In this document: positions 54,142 through 62,758 of the stretch, one piece after another
How positions within the stretch are numbered: the stretch's first letter is position 1
Layout: each line of letters starts with the position of its first letter
NCBI GenBank assembly: GCA_023391875.1
Contig: JAEWAB010000004.1
Location: 1 to 64,000 of the forward strand
From: Bacillota bacterium
GTDB taxonomy: Bacteria; Bacillota; Clostridia; Oscillospirales; Ruminococcaceae
Direction: 5' to 3'
Length of the DNA stretch: 64,000 nt
Notes under the pieces: generated by a model
Database searches by the model: none
What the model saw: only the letters and a program-made list of their open reading frames with translations
Told to the model about the DNA's origin: nothing
Made by a program: the position numbers and the translations under genes

Positions 54142-55866
54142 TTATCGGTAAATAGCATATCCCCACGGGGCGAGCTGGCCGTTTGAAAGGCCAGTTGCGA
54201 TCACAGGGTCTTTCCCTTGGGGTAAAAGTCTGCTTGGCACGGTTTCGGTTACATCGGAGGCATTGAGAAACACGGTTACCGTATTGCCCGCCGCCGTGCG
54301 CTCATAGGCATATAAACCGCCGCCGGTCTGGGCGTATAGGGTTTTAAAGTTCCCTTCGCGCAGGGCGGGGCTGCCCCGGCGCAGGGCAATCAGCTTTTGA
54401 TAGAAATCAAACAGCGGGCCGCGGGTATTATCCCAGCGCATGGGACGGCGGTATTCGCTTTCCTTGATGCCTACAATGCCCGTTTCGTCGCCGTAAAAGA
54501 TGGAGGGAACGCCGATGAACGTCATCTGAAATACCGCGGCGGCGCGAAAACGTGCTTCGTTTTCTTTGCATGCCGAAAGAAAGCGCAAAACGTCGTGGCT
54601 GTCCAGCAGATTTAGCTGCCCGTACAGCATATTGCGGTTATAACGCATCCGCATCGCGGTTACGCGGGCATTGAACTGGTACGCGTCCAGCTTGCTGAGG
54701 GCGAAAAAATCGCGGCTGAACTTGCGCAGGTCATAGTTCATCGTGGAATCGAAGACATCGCCCCTTAACCACGGCAGGGCAGATTCCCACACCTCGCCGA
54801 TGAGCACGCAATCGGGTTTAACGTCCTTGGCCGCGCTGCGGAACGCCCGCCAGAATCCGAAGTTGACCTCGTTTGCCACATCCAGCCGCCAGCCGTCGAT
54901 GTCGTACTCGCGAATCCAATAGCGGCATACGTCGCAGAAGTACGCCACTACCTCGGGGTTTGCGGTGTTGAGCTTTGGCATCTTGCGCTCGTAGGCAAAG
55001 CAGTCATAGCTGGGGTACTCCTCCCCGGTATCGGGCCGCACTACGGGGAAGGTAAGGCCGTAGAACCAGTCACGGTAGCGGGAGTTTTCGCCGTTTTGCA
55101 CCACATCCTCAAACGCGAAGAAACGCCAGCCGCAGTGGTTGAACACCCCGTCGATGATGACGCGCATCCCGCGCGCGTGGCAGGCTTCTACAAGTGCTTT
55201 GAAATCCTCGTTGGTGCCAAAACAGGGGTCGATGTGGTAATAGTCCAGCAGGTCGTATTTGTGGTATTCCTCCGCCGCGAAGATGGGGTTTAGGTAGATG
55301 CAGTTTATCCCAAGCTCTTCAAGGTAGGGCAGGCTTTCGGTGACGCCCCTGAGGGTGCCGCCCAGCAGGCTGTGGGTGGTCAGGGCTTTAAAGGGGGCGC
55401 TTTTTGCCTTGCCGGCGATAGACTCGCTGCCCGACGCAAAGCTGTCGGGGAAGATATTATAAACGACTGCGTTTTTTATCCAGCCCGGAATATCGGCGAT
55501 ATCGTCCCGATGGTTAAAGGGCAGCTGAAAATACTCCGAGCGTTCCTCCGCGTGCTCGTTTGTGAAGATATCCGCGTAAAACAGCAGCGTCGTTTTACCG
55601 TCGGAGAGCTCAAAGTAGTAGCAAACCCGCTTATAGGGTGAATCGATGATCACCTCGTAGTAGTCATACAGCTCGTCGCTGGCTGTAACCGCCATAGGGG
55701 CCGCCGTGAAGATTACGGGGTTTTGGCGGCAGGCCCTGTCTCCGTAATAAAGCGTGCAGGAGCTAAGATCCCCTCGTGCGGCTCTAAGCCGGAACAGGAT
55801 ATGCCTTTCGTCCACTCCGTGGGCATAGGGCGACATCGGTATATGCAAAATTGCTTCACGCAACAT
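54142..55866 (-). CDS. GH13 alpha-glucanase, neopullulanase/cyclomaltodextrinase type
   Basis: 574 residues from the ATG at 55866, which gives the usual start (REAILHIPMSPYAHGVDE); a GTG 13 codons upstream is possible. The N-terminal CBM34-like domain (1-115) is followed by the GH13 barrel. Catalytic residues are Asp in DGWRLDVANEVN, Glu in CVLIGEVWES and Asp in NLLDSHDVLRFL; region I/II is GMRVIIDGVFNHCG. No signal peptide, so it hydrolyses imported maltodextrins or cyclodextrins inside the cell. Last gene of the minus-strand importer operon. Confidence 0.9.
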   Translation of the reverse strand: MLREAILHIPMSPYAHGVDERHILFRLRAARGDLSSCTLYYGDRACRQNPVIFTAAPMAVTASDELYDYYEVIIDSPYKRVCYYFELSDGKTTLLFYADIFTNEHAEERSEYFQLPFNHRDDIADIPGWIKNAVVYNIFPDSFASGSESIAGKAKSAPFKALTTHSLLGGTLRGVTESLPYLEELGINCIYLNPIFAAEEYHKYDLLDYYHIDPCFGTNEDFKALVEACHARGMRVIIDGVFNHCGWRFFAFEDVVQNGENSRYRDWFYGLTFPVVRPDTGEEYPSYDCFAYERKMPKLNTANPEVVAYFCDVCRYWIREYDIDGWRLDVANEVNFGFWRAFRSAAKDVKPDCVLIGEVWESALPWLRGDVFDSTMNYDLRKFSRDFFALSKLDAYQFNARVTAMRMRYNRNMLYGQLNLLDSHDVLRFLSACKENEARFRAAAVFQMTFIGVPSIFYGDETGIVGIKESEYRRPMRWDNTRGPLFDFYQKLIALRRGSPALREGNFKTLYAQTGGGLYAYERTAAGNTVTVFLNASDVTETVPSRLLPQGKDPVIATGLSNGQLAPWGYAIYR

Positions 55867-55956
55867 AGGGTAGACCAAGCCTTTCTGGTTTATTGCCCTA
55901 TCCACCTGCTGTTATCCGAAGGCGAATACGGGTTGTATATCTCTTTTTTTAACTTC

Positions 55957-56805
55957 TTATCCTTTAACCCCGCCCGCCGTAAGGCCGGACGCCATGTGCC
56001 GCTGGACGGCAAAGAAGATGATTAAAATGGGCAGCGATACCAAAAGCGCGGCGGCTGAAAACACCGGCCAGTTGCGGGTGTATTCCGTCGCCTGCAGGGA
56101 GTAAAGCCCCGCCGCCAGCGTGTACTTTTCCGCCCCCGTCATAAAGGTGACGGCAAAGATGTATTCGTTCCATACATAGATGAGGATCATCACAGCCGTG
56201 ACGATGATCGAGGGGCGCGCCAGCGGCAGTACGATCTTCACCACAAGCTGAAAATCGGTGGCGCCGTCGATTTTGCCCGCCTCCTCAATCTCCTCGGGGA
56301 TGGTATCGAAGTAACCCTTCATGTTCCAAAGGCCGAAGATACCCATCGTACCGGTGTAGATCAAAATCAGCCCGAGGTAGGAATTTACCAGCCCTAACGG
56401 CTGCAAAAGGTAATAGACCGCAAACATCGAAAGGATGCCGGGGAAGGCGTTGAGCAGCAGAAGTATGTACAACAGCGACCGCCTGCCCGCAAAGCGGCGG
56501 CGCGAAAAGGCGTAGGCCGCCGGTACCGAGATGCACAGCGACACCGCCACTGTAGCCACCGACAAAAGCGCGGTGTTAAAAAACCAGCGCCCGAAGGGCA
56601 TCTCAAATAGGATGCGGCGGTAGTTTTCAAAGGTCAGCTCCCGGGGGATAAACGAGAAGCTGGAGCTGACGACGTCATTCTGGGCGTTGAGCGACACCGA
56701 AACGGTGTACAGGATGGGAATCAGCGCAAAAAGGCAGATGACGATAAAAACCCCGTTGATGAACGCCAGCCGCACGGTGCGTTTAAGTTTACCGGTGCGC
56801 ATCAT
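55957..56805 (-). CDS. Maltodextrin-type ABC transporter permease (MalG type)
   Basis: 282 residues, six predicted membrane segments, EAA loop EEAGKIDGATDFQLVVKIVL ending in P. The start overlaps the stop of the upstream MalF-type gene by four bases. Works with the MalF-type partner and the lipoprotein at 57811. Confidence 0.92.
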   Translation of the reverse strand: MMRTGKLKRTVRLAFINGVFIVICLFALIPILYTVSVSLNAQNDVVSSSFSFIPRELTFENYRRILFEMPFGRWFFNTALLSVATVAVSLCISVPAAYAFSRRRFAGRRSLLYILLLLNAFPGILSMFAVYYLLQPLGLVNSYLGLILIYTGTMGIFGLWNMKGYFDTIPEEIEEAGKIDGATDFQLVVKIVLPLARPSIIVTAVMILIYVWNEYIFAVTFMTGAEKYTLAAGLYSLQATEYTRNWPVFSAAALLVSLPILIIFFAVQRHMASGLTAGGVKG

Positions 56806-57686
56806 TTGCCCTCCTCCTTTAACTCCCGGCGGGTGAACATCGACAGAAGGATCAAAATTGCGAAGATGATGATGGAAACCGCCGAGCTTAAGCCGTAGTT
56901 GTTGGTGACGAACGCCTTCTCGAAGGCATAGGTGATGATAGTGTGGATATCCGCGCCCGTTTTGGAGCCCTGCTGCTGGGTGAGCAGGTATACGATATCG
57001 AACTGCTTAAAGGTGGTAAACAGCGTCAGAATGACGGCGGGAGCCACGATGGGCCGCAAGAGCGGTACGGTGATGCACCCGAGACGGGTAAAAAGCCCCG
57101 CACCCTCGATCAGCGCGCTTTCATAGTACGCCTTATCGATGCTTTGCAGCGCGCCGTCGATAATCATGATCATAAACGGCAGGGCGAGCCACAGGTTTAC
57201 GGCGGTGCAGCAGAGAAAGGCCAGCACGTCGCTGTTTAACCAGCTTACCTTATCGTACCCCAGCTGCCCCAGCCATTGGTTGAGCAGGCCGAATTCGGTG
57301 TTGAACATGCCCATGCGCCACAGCAGTATAGATACATACCCGGGCAGCGCCCACGGGAACATCAGCAGGGTTTTGTATAGGTTCTTAAGCCGCAGGCCCT
57401 CGGTGTTGAGCCCTACCGCGATAAAAAAGGCCAGCACCATCTGCGTAACCATATTGACTGCCGTCCATATAAGCGTTCGGCCCAGCGCGGGCAAAAAGCC
57501 GGAATCCACCCGCAGAAGCGCCTTCTGGTAATTCTCAAGGCCGATAACGGTAAAGTCAAACCAATGGTATACGTTCATGTTGGTCAGCGAGATGTAAAAG
57601 GTGTATAGGATGGGGAATAGTACAATCAGCCCGATGAAAAGCAGCGCGGGAAAGGAGTATAGGTAGGGTACCAGCCTTCTTTTCAT
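56802..57686 (-). CDS. Maltodextrin-type ABC transporter permease (MalF type)
   Basis: 294 residues from ATG 57686 (GAAAGGGG upstream); an earlier in-frame start would add 33 residues with no membrane or ribosome-site support. Six predicted segments, EAA loop ESALIEGAGLFTRLGCITVP. Short Gram-positive form of MalF. Confidence 0.92.
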   Translation of the reverse strand: MKRRLVPYLYSFPALLFIGLIVLFPILYTFYISLTNMNVYHWFDFTVIGLENYQKALLRVDSGFLPALGRTLIWTAVNMVTQMVLAFFIAVGLNTEGLRLKNLYKTLLMFPWALPGYVSILLWRMGMFNTEFGLLNQWLGQLGYDKVSWLNSDVLAFLCCTAVNLWLALPFMIMIIDGALQSIDKAYYESALIEGAGLFTRLGCITVPLLRPIVAPAVILTLFTTFKQFDIVYLLTQQQGSKTGADIHTIITYAFEKAFVTNNYGLSSAVSIIIFAILILLSMFTRRELKEEGK

Positions 57687-57709
57687 GCAACCGCCCCTTT
57701 CGTTTTTAT

Positions 57710-57745
57710 AAAAGGGTGACACGCCGCCAAGCGCATCACCCTTTT
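57710..57745 (-). terminator. Intercistronic stem-loop after the binding-protein gene
   Basis: 10-bp stem AAAAGGGTGA/TCACCCTTTT followed on the minus strand by ATAAAAACG; same position as in the two other sugar importer operons of this window. Confidence 0.7.
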
Positions 57746-57810
57746 CACGCAATGGACAACACGGTGCGCGGTCAAACGCACACAATTAATAGTGAATCTA
57801 TGCAGTAATC

Positions 57811-59061
57811 TTATTGCATTGCCGCGATCTGGTCAAGGGCTTCCTTCTGAGCCTTGTCGCACTCGGCCTGGGGGTCGCCGTTATTCTTATTCACTGCGGC
57901 GAGCATGTTTTCGGTTACGCTCCACATTACGTCCATCTCAGGCACATTGGGCATTGGCACGACGTTGGCGGCGGTCTCCTTCATAGCAAGGATCATCTCG
58001 TTTGCGCTGATGGCGGGGTCGTCGTAGCACTTGGTATTGGCGGGCGCGCAGTTGGCCGCCTTAGCCAGCGCAATGCCGATGTCGGGCTTTGCAAGCTGCC
58101 TGAGAACAGCGGCAACGGCGTCCTTCTTCGCGGCGGCGTTTTTAAGTACGCATACACCCTGCACGCCCGAGAAGGGGGTGATGGGCTTGCCGCTTTCGTT
58201 GATGACCGGCATGGGCGCGATACCAAGATCGATGCCTGCCGCCTTGATGTCGGGTACCAGCCACGGGCCGCTGATGATGGAGTGGGCCTTGCCCTCTTTA
58301 AACAGCGTGGTCACGGTATTGTATTCGCCGTCAGCCGGCATGTAAGGCACAAACTGCTTGTGGTAGGTAACCGATTTGACCATCTCGGGTGTGTTCAGGC
58401 CGGGTTCGGCGCTGGCGTTAATAATAAAACCGCCAAAGCCCTGAATCCATCCGGCGGAATAGTAGGCCGTGCTGTGCTGCTCCACAAAGCCGTAACTGCC
58501 GTCTTTGGTGTTGGCCTTCATGTACGCAAGCAGGTCGTCAGTGGTTTTGGGTGCTTCGGGCATCAGCGCCTTGTTATACATAAACAGCAGGGTTTCAAAG
58601 TAAACGGGCAGCTGGTACAGGCTATCCTTGTAGGTGCCTGCGGGCACGGTCATGGGCAGCATGTCGGCGAGCTCGCTCTTATCGATGAAATCGGTGATTG
58701 GGGCGAGTATGCCCATCTGGGCGTAAAGACCGGTCTTGTCGTGGGCAAAGAAGTATAAATCGGGCGCGCTGCTCGGGTCATTGCCCACCAGCTTGAGCGC
58801 TTCGCTCATCTTCTCCTTGCGCTCCACGGTTACCACAACGTCGGGGGCAAGCTTTGCCAGCTCATCCTCGATGGTCTTGGCGATGGTCGCGTCGGTTTCG
58901 TGCCAGATTTTAATGGTTACAGGCTCCTTCGCTGCTTCGGAAGAGGGTGTTTCGCCCGCTTCGGATGGTGCACTGCCGACGGGCGTCGACTCTTGCGCGC
59001 AGCCTGCGAGCAGTGTCGACAGCATTATACAGGAAAGAATCACAGCCAATATACGCTTCAT
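57811..59061 (-). CDS. Maltodextrin-type ABC transporter, substrate-binding lipoprotein
   Basis: 416 residues. Lipobox LLAGC with Cys21, followed by a Ser/Glu-rich linker. MalE-like family-1 solute-binding domain (VTIKIWHETDATIAKTIEDE at the start of the mature part). First gene of the alpha-glucan importer operon ending with the neopullulanase. A consensus promoter and a LacI-type site lie upstream. Confidence 0.92.
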   Translation of the reverse strand: MKRILAVILSCIMLSTLLAGCAQESTPVGSAPSEAGETPSSEAAKEPVTIKIWHETDATIAKTIEDELAKLAPDVVVTVERKEKMSEALKLVGNDPSSAPDLYFFAHDKTGLYAQMGILAPITDFIDKSELADMLPMTVPAGTYKDSLYQLPVYFETLLFMYNKALMPEAPKTTDDLLAYMKANTKDGSYGFVEQHSTAYYSAGWIQGFGGFIINASAEPGLNTPEMVKSVTYHKQFVPYMPADGEYNTVTTLFKEGKAHSIISGPWLVPDIKAAGIDLGIAPMPVINESGKPITPFSGVQGVCVLKNAAAKKDAVAAVLRQLAKPDIGIALAKAANCAPANTKCYDDPAISANEMILAMKETAANVVPMPNVPEMDVMWSVTENMLAAVNKNNGDPQAECDKAQKEALDQIAAMQ

Positions 59062-59086
59062 AATAGCCTCCTAAAATTTCGTATTT

Positions 59087-59099
59087 GAGAAACCGTTTT
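59087..59099 (-). promoter_or_regulatory. LacI-type operator in the importer leader
   Basis: GAAACCGTTTT resembles the GAAACCGG/CCGGTTTC halves found in front of the divergent regulator gene. It lies between promoter and start codon, where bound repressor could block transcription. Confidence 0.5.
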
Positions 59100-59148
59100 A
59101 CTAAACAAGCTTTTAATGAAAACAGATATTTGCCTTGTTTTCATCACA

Positions 59149-59177
59149 ATTATAACGAAACGCAAGCCGATTATCAA
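59149..59177 (-). promoter_or_regulatory. Promoter of the alpha-glucan importer operon
   Basis: On the minus strand TTGATA, 17 bp, TATAAT, about 80 bases before the start codon. Confidence 0.8.
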
Positions 59178-59209
59178 GAAATTTTAGTGGAATGTATTGA
59201 TTAATTTGT

Positions 59210-59242
59210 GAAACCGGTATACTATATTGGTATACCGGTTTC
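59210..59242. promoter_or_regulatory. Pair of LacI-type operators before the regulator gene
   Basis: GAAACCGGTATA and its exact inverted copy TATACCGGTTTC are nine bases apart, so two CCGG centres lie 21 bp (two helical turns) from each other. A TATACT -10-like box lies within. Likely autoregulatory site. Confidence 0.65.
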
Positions 59243-59284
59243 ATGGAATTATATCATCATGTCCGGCTTTTAGGAGTGTGTGCC

Positions 59285-60301
59285 ATGTCGCTAACCATCA
59301 AGGATATCGCAAAAGAGGCGGGGGTTTCGGTTTCCACCGTTTCCAAGGTCATTAACGGCTCGCCCAGTATTTCGGAGGAGACCGCACAGCGGGTGCGCCA
59401 AATCATGCAGCTGCACCGCTATCACCCGAACCGGCGCGCCCGCAGCTTTGCCCAGCGTGCCACCCACAACATCGTCTTTATCACGCGTCTGGAAAAGGAC
59501 GTGGCGTTTTCCAACCCGCATATGTTCGAAATCATGTGCGGGGTGCAAAAGGCTCTTTGCCAAAAAGACTATACGCTGAGTATCGTAAGCGTGGAGGAAT
59601 ACGGCAGTGAGCTTGCCGTCGCCGAGCGCATTGTGGAGGAGCAGAGCGCGGATGGTATCGTCATACACGGCTCCGCCATCCACCCCGCCTTGCCGGAGCT
59701 GATGAGCCGCAGCGAGTTCCCGCATATCGTCATCGGCAAGCCGGATTTTGAGAGCCAGCTTTGCTGGATTGATACAAACAACTATTTGTCCGGTGAGATT
59801 GCCACCAAGCATTTAATCGAGAGGGGCTGCCGCGTGCTGGCTTTTGTGGGCGGCGGGGAAGCCGACCAGATTTCCGCCCACCGCTTGCAGGGCTTTCGCA
59901 CCACCTTGGTCAATAAGGGTTTAACTGCGCAGCCGGAGCTGATACGCTGCACCGATTCTACGAAAGAACAAAGCTATACCGTGATGAAAGAATTGTTAAG
60001 CGGCTCCGCACGGCCCGACGGCGTAGTATGCGAAAACAACAGTATCGCCCTCGGTGTGGTTAAGGCTATCCACGAGACGGGCCTTGCCATTCCGGAGGAC
60101 ATTGCGGTGATCGGATTTGACGATTACCCCTTCTCGCGTATCATTGAGCCGATGCTTTCGGTCGTTAACATCGATGTGTTCGATATGGGGTTTCAGGCGG
60201 GTTCTCTGCTATTACGCAAGATCAAGAACCCCTTATTGCAGATACAAACCTACACCACTCTGCCGGTGCTCATCGTGCGCGAATCTAGCGCGAGAAGGTA
60301 A
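59285..60301 (+). CDS. LacI/GalR-family regulator of the alpha-glucan locus (MalR-like)
   Basis: 338 residues from ATG 59285 (AGGAG upstream). HTH region LTIKDIAKEAGVSVSTVSK with the hinge helix; effector domain ends with IAVIGFDDYPFSRIIEPMLS. Divergent from the maltodextrin-type importer and convergent with glycogen phosphorylase. Its own promoter region contains a symmetric GAAACCGG..CCGGTTTC pair, and a related half site is found in front of the importer, so it probably represses both. Confidence 0.9.
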   Translation: MSLTIKDIAKEAGVSVSTVSKVINGSPSISEETAQRVRQIMQLHRYHPNRRARSFAQRATHNIVFITRLEKDVAFSNPHMFEIMCGVQKALCQKDYTLSIVSVEEYGSELAVAERIVEEQSADGIVIHGSAIHPALPELMSRSEFPHIVIGKPDFESQLCWIDTNNYLSGEIATKHLIERGCRVLAFVGGGEADQISAHRLQGFRTTLVNKGLTAQPELIRCTDSTKEQSYTVMKELLSGSARPDGVVCENNSIALGVVKAIHETGLAIPEDIAVIGFDDYPFSRIIEPMLSVVNIDVFDMGFQAGSLLLRKIKNPLLQIQTYTTLPVLIVRESSARR

Positions 60302-60324
60302 GGCTGGATTTGCATTTCATAGGC

Positions 60325-60367
60325 AAAAAAGGAGCGGCAACGATCAATGATCATGCCGCTCCTTTTC
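60325..60367. terminator. Bidirectional terminator between the regulator and glgP
   Basis: AAGGAGCGGCA paired with TGCCGCTCCTT, A-run before and TTTTCC after; shared by convergent genes. Confidence 0.85.
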
Positions 60368-60379
60368 CGTTTGGTATAT

Positions 60380-62758
60380 TTATAATTGTATGTGCGATAT
60401 GCCCCAGATCTCGCGCGCGTACTGTTCCACACTGCGGTCGGAGCTGAACCAGCCCGCGTTGCATAGATTCAGCCAGCACATCTTCGCGAATGCAAGCTGG
60501 TCGGCATACAAGGCGTTTGCTTTCTGCCGAGCCGCCGTGTAGGACTCAAAATCCGCGAGCAGGAAGTAATGGTCGGGCGCGTGCCAGCTCGCTCCTTGAA
60601 GCAGGGCGTTGTACAGTTCCCGAAAGCTGCCGGTACCGCCGTCGTCAAAGGTACCGTCCACAAGGGTATCCACCACCCGTTTGATGCGGGGGTTGCCTTC
60701 GTACAGGGCCGCCGGATTATAGGAGGCTTTAAGCTTCTCCACATCCTGCACGCGCAGGCCGAAGATGATGTTGTTCTCCTCGCCCGCCTCGCGCACGATT
60801 TCAACGTTCGCGCCGTCGTAGGTGCCGAGCGTTACGGTGCCGTTTAGCATAAACTTCATGTTGCCGGTGCCCGACGCCTCGGTGCCGGCGGTAGAAATCT
60901 GCTCGGAAAAGTCCGCCGCCGCTACCAGCTTTTCGGCGTAGGAGACATTATAATTCTGCACAAACACGACCTTCATTTTACCCGCGATGCGCTCGTCGCC
61001 GTTAACCAGCCGCGCGATCTCGCTTATAAACTTGATAATGCCCTTCGCGCGGTAGTATCCCGGCGCCGCCTTTGCGCCGAACAGGTAAGAGGTGGGGTGA
61101 AAATCCGTGATGCGCCCGTCCAGCAGGCCAAAATAGGTATCGAGAATCGCGAAGGCGTTAAGAAGCTGGCGCTTGTACTCATGCAGGCGCTTCACCTGCG
61201 TATCGAAGATGCTGTCTGGGTCAAGAGCTACCCCCTCGTGGGTCTTAATATATTCGGCGAGCCTGCGCTTGTTCTCGCGCTTGGTGTCCAAAAAGCGGGT
61301 GAGTACGGCGGGGTCGTCCGCGTACCGCTCCAACCGCTTGAGCTCCCCAAGGGAGGTGACCCAGCGGTCGCTGCCCAGCAGCTCGGTAATGAGCGCGGAA
61401 AGCCCGGGGTTACACAGGGCAAGCCACCGGCGCTGGGTGATGCCGTTGGTGATGTTTAGAAAACGCTCGGGGTAGAGCGCATACCAGTCCGCAAGTTCGC
61501 GACCGGTCAGGATGCCGGTGTGCAGTTCGGCGACGCCGTTTACGTGAGAACCCGCGTATACCGCGAGCCGCGCCATGTGCACGGTGCCCCGATGCAGGAT
61601 AGCAAGCTTCTCGTCAAACACCTCAACGGTCGCCTTTTTGCCCCGCAGCTCGCGCTTTTGCCTTGCCGCGATAAGCCGGATGATCTCGTACACCCGGGGC
61701 AGCAGGGTGCGCACCAGCGAGGCGTCCCATTTTTCAAGGGCCTCGGCCATGATGGTGTGGTTGGTATAGTGAAAGACCTTCTGCGCGACGGCAAACGCCG
61801 CGTCAAAGTCCATCCCTTCATCGTCCACCAATATACGAATCAGCTCGGGGATTGCGATAACCGGATGGGTATCGTTGAGCTGGATGGCACAGAAATCCGC
61901 AAAGCCCGAGAAATCACCGCCGCGGTCGTGCTTGTAACTGCGTACCAGATCCGCGATTGCGGCGCTTGAGAAGAAATACTCCTGCCGCAGGCGCAGCAGT
62001 TTGCCCTGCTTGGTATCATCGCTCGGGTATAACACCCGGGAGATATCCTCGGCGCGGTTTTTCTGCCGCACGGCGTCGTCGTAACGCTGTGCGTTAAACA
62101 GCTCAAAGTCGAAGCCGTTTAGCGGCTCGGCCTGCCACAGGCGCAGGGTGCCCACATGGCGGGTACCATAGCCGATGACCGGCATATCGTAGGGCACGGC
62201 GCGCACCGTTTGGTCGGCGTACCGGACAGTGACGGCATCTTCCTCCCGCCGTACCGACCACGGGTCGCCGAAACGGGTCCAGTCATCCGCTTCCTCATGT
62301 TGGCAGCCTTCGATAAAGCTCTGCTTAAACAGCCCGTAACGGTAACGGATACCGTAACCGACAAGCGGCAGGTTCAAGGTCGCCGCGCTGTCCAGATAAC
62401 AGGCCGCCAAACGGCCTAGGCCGCCGTTGCCCAGCGCCGCGTCCTCAATCTCCTCAAGCGCAGCAAGGCTCAGGCCGCTTTCTTTCAGCAGCGCATCCGC
62501 CTCCTCGGTTAATCCCAGACACAAAAGGTTATTAAAGATCGCGCGGCCCACCAGAAACTCGGCGGAAAGATAGCACGCCCGTTTGGCATGCTTCGCGGCC
62601 TGAATACTGGTCTGCCAGTCCTTGGCAATCAGCCCCATTACCGCCCGCCCGATGGCATTGTGCGCCTGAGAAGGGCTGACAGTTACGTCTGCGCTCGACG
62701 CGCATTCGGATCGAATCTGTGTTAAAAATGCCTGCCGGAATGCCTCGCGGTGATTCAA
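60380..62758 (-). CDS. glgP: Glycogen/maltodextrin phosphorylase
   Basis: 792 residues from a TTG at 62758 that overlaps the stop of the upstream gene (TTGA), with GGAAGGGGG ahead. GT35 family: pyridoxal-phosphate Lys in EASGTGNMKFMLNGT, GNGGLGRLAACYLDS, and QLNDTHPVIAIPEL near the active site. It releases glucose 1-phosphate from alpha-1,4-glucans with phosphate. Co-translated with the 4-alpha-glucanotransferase, which feeds it suitable chain lengths. The same glucose 1-phosphate pool is fed by the sucrose phosphorylase at 7167. Confidence 0.96.
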   Translation of the reverse strand: MNHREAFRQAFLTQIRSECASSADVTVSPSQAHNAIGRAVMGLIAKDWQTSIQAAKHAKRACYLSAEFLVGRAIFNNLLCLGLTEEADALLKESGLSLAALEEIEDAALGNGGLGRLAACYLDSAATLNLPLVGYGIRYRYGLFKQSFIEGCQHEEADDWTRFGDPWSVRREEDAVTVRYADQTVRAVPYDMPVIGYGTRHVGTLRLWQAEPLNGFDFELFNAQRYDDAVRQKNRAEDISRVLYPSDDTKQGKLLRLRQEYFFSSAAIADLVRSYKHDRGGDFSGFADFCAIQLNDTHPVIAIPELIRILVDDEGMDFDAAFAVAQKVFHYTNHTIMAEALEKWDASLVRTLLPRVYEIIRLIAARQKRELRGKKATVEVFDEKLAILHRGTVHMARLAVYAGSHVNGVAELHTGILTGRELADWYALYPERFLNITNGITQRRWLALCNPGLSALITELLGSDRWVTSLGELKRLERYADDPAVLTRFLDTKRENKRRLAEYIKTHEGVALDPDSIFDTQVKRLHEYKRQLLNAFAILDTYFGLLDGRITDFHPTSYLFGAKAAPGYYRAKGIIKFISEIARLVNGDERIAGKMKVVFVQNYNVSYAEKLVAAADFSEQISTAGTEASGTGNMKFMLNGTVTLGTYDGANVEIVREAGEENNIIFGLRVQDVEKLKASYNPAALYEGNPRIKRVVDTLVDGTFDDGGTGSFRELYNALLQGASWHAPDHYFLLADFESYTAARQKANALYADQLAFAKMCWLNLCNAGWFSSDRSVEQYAREIWGISHIQL

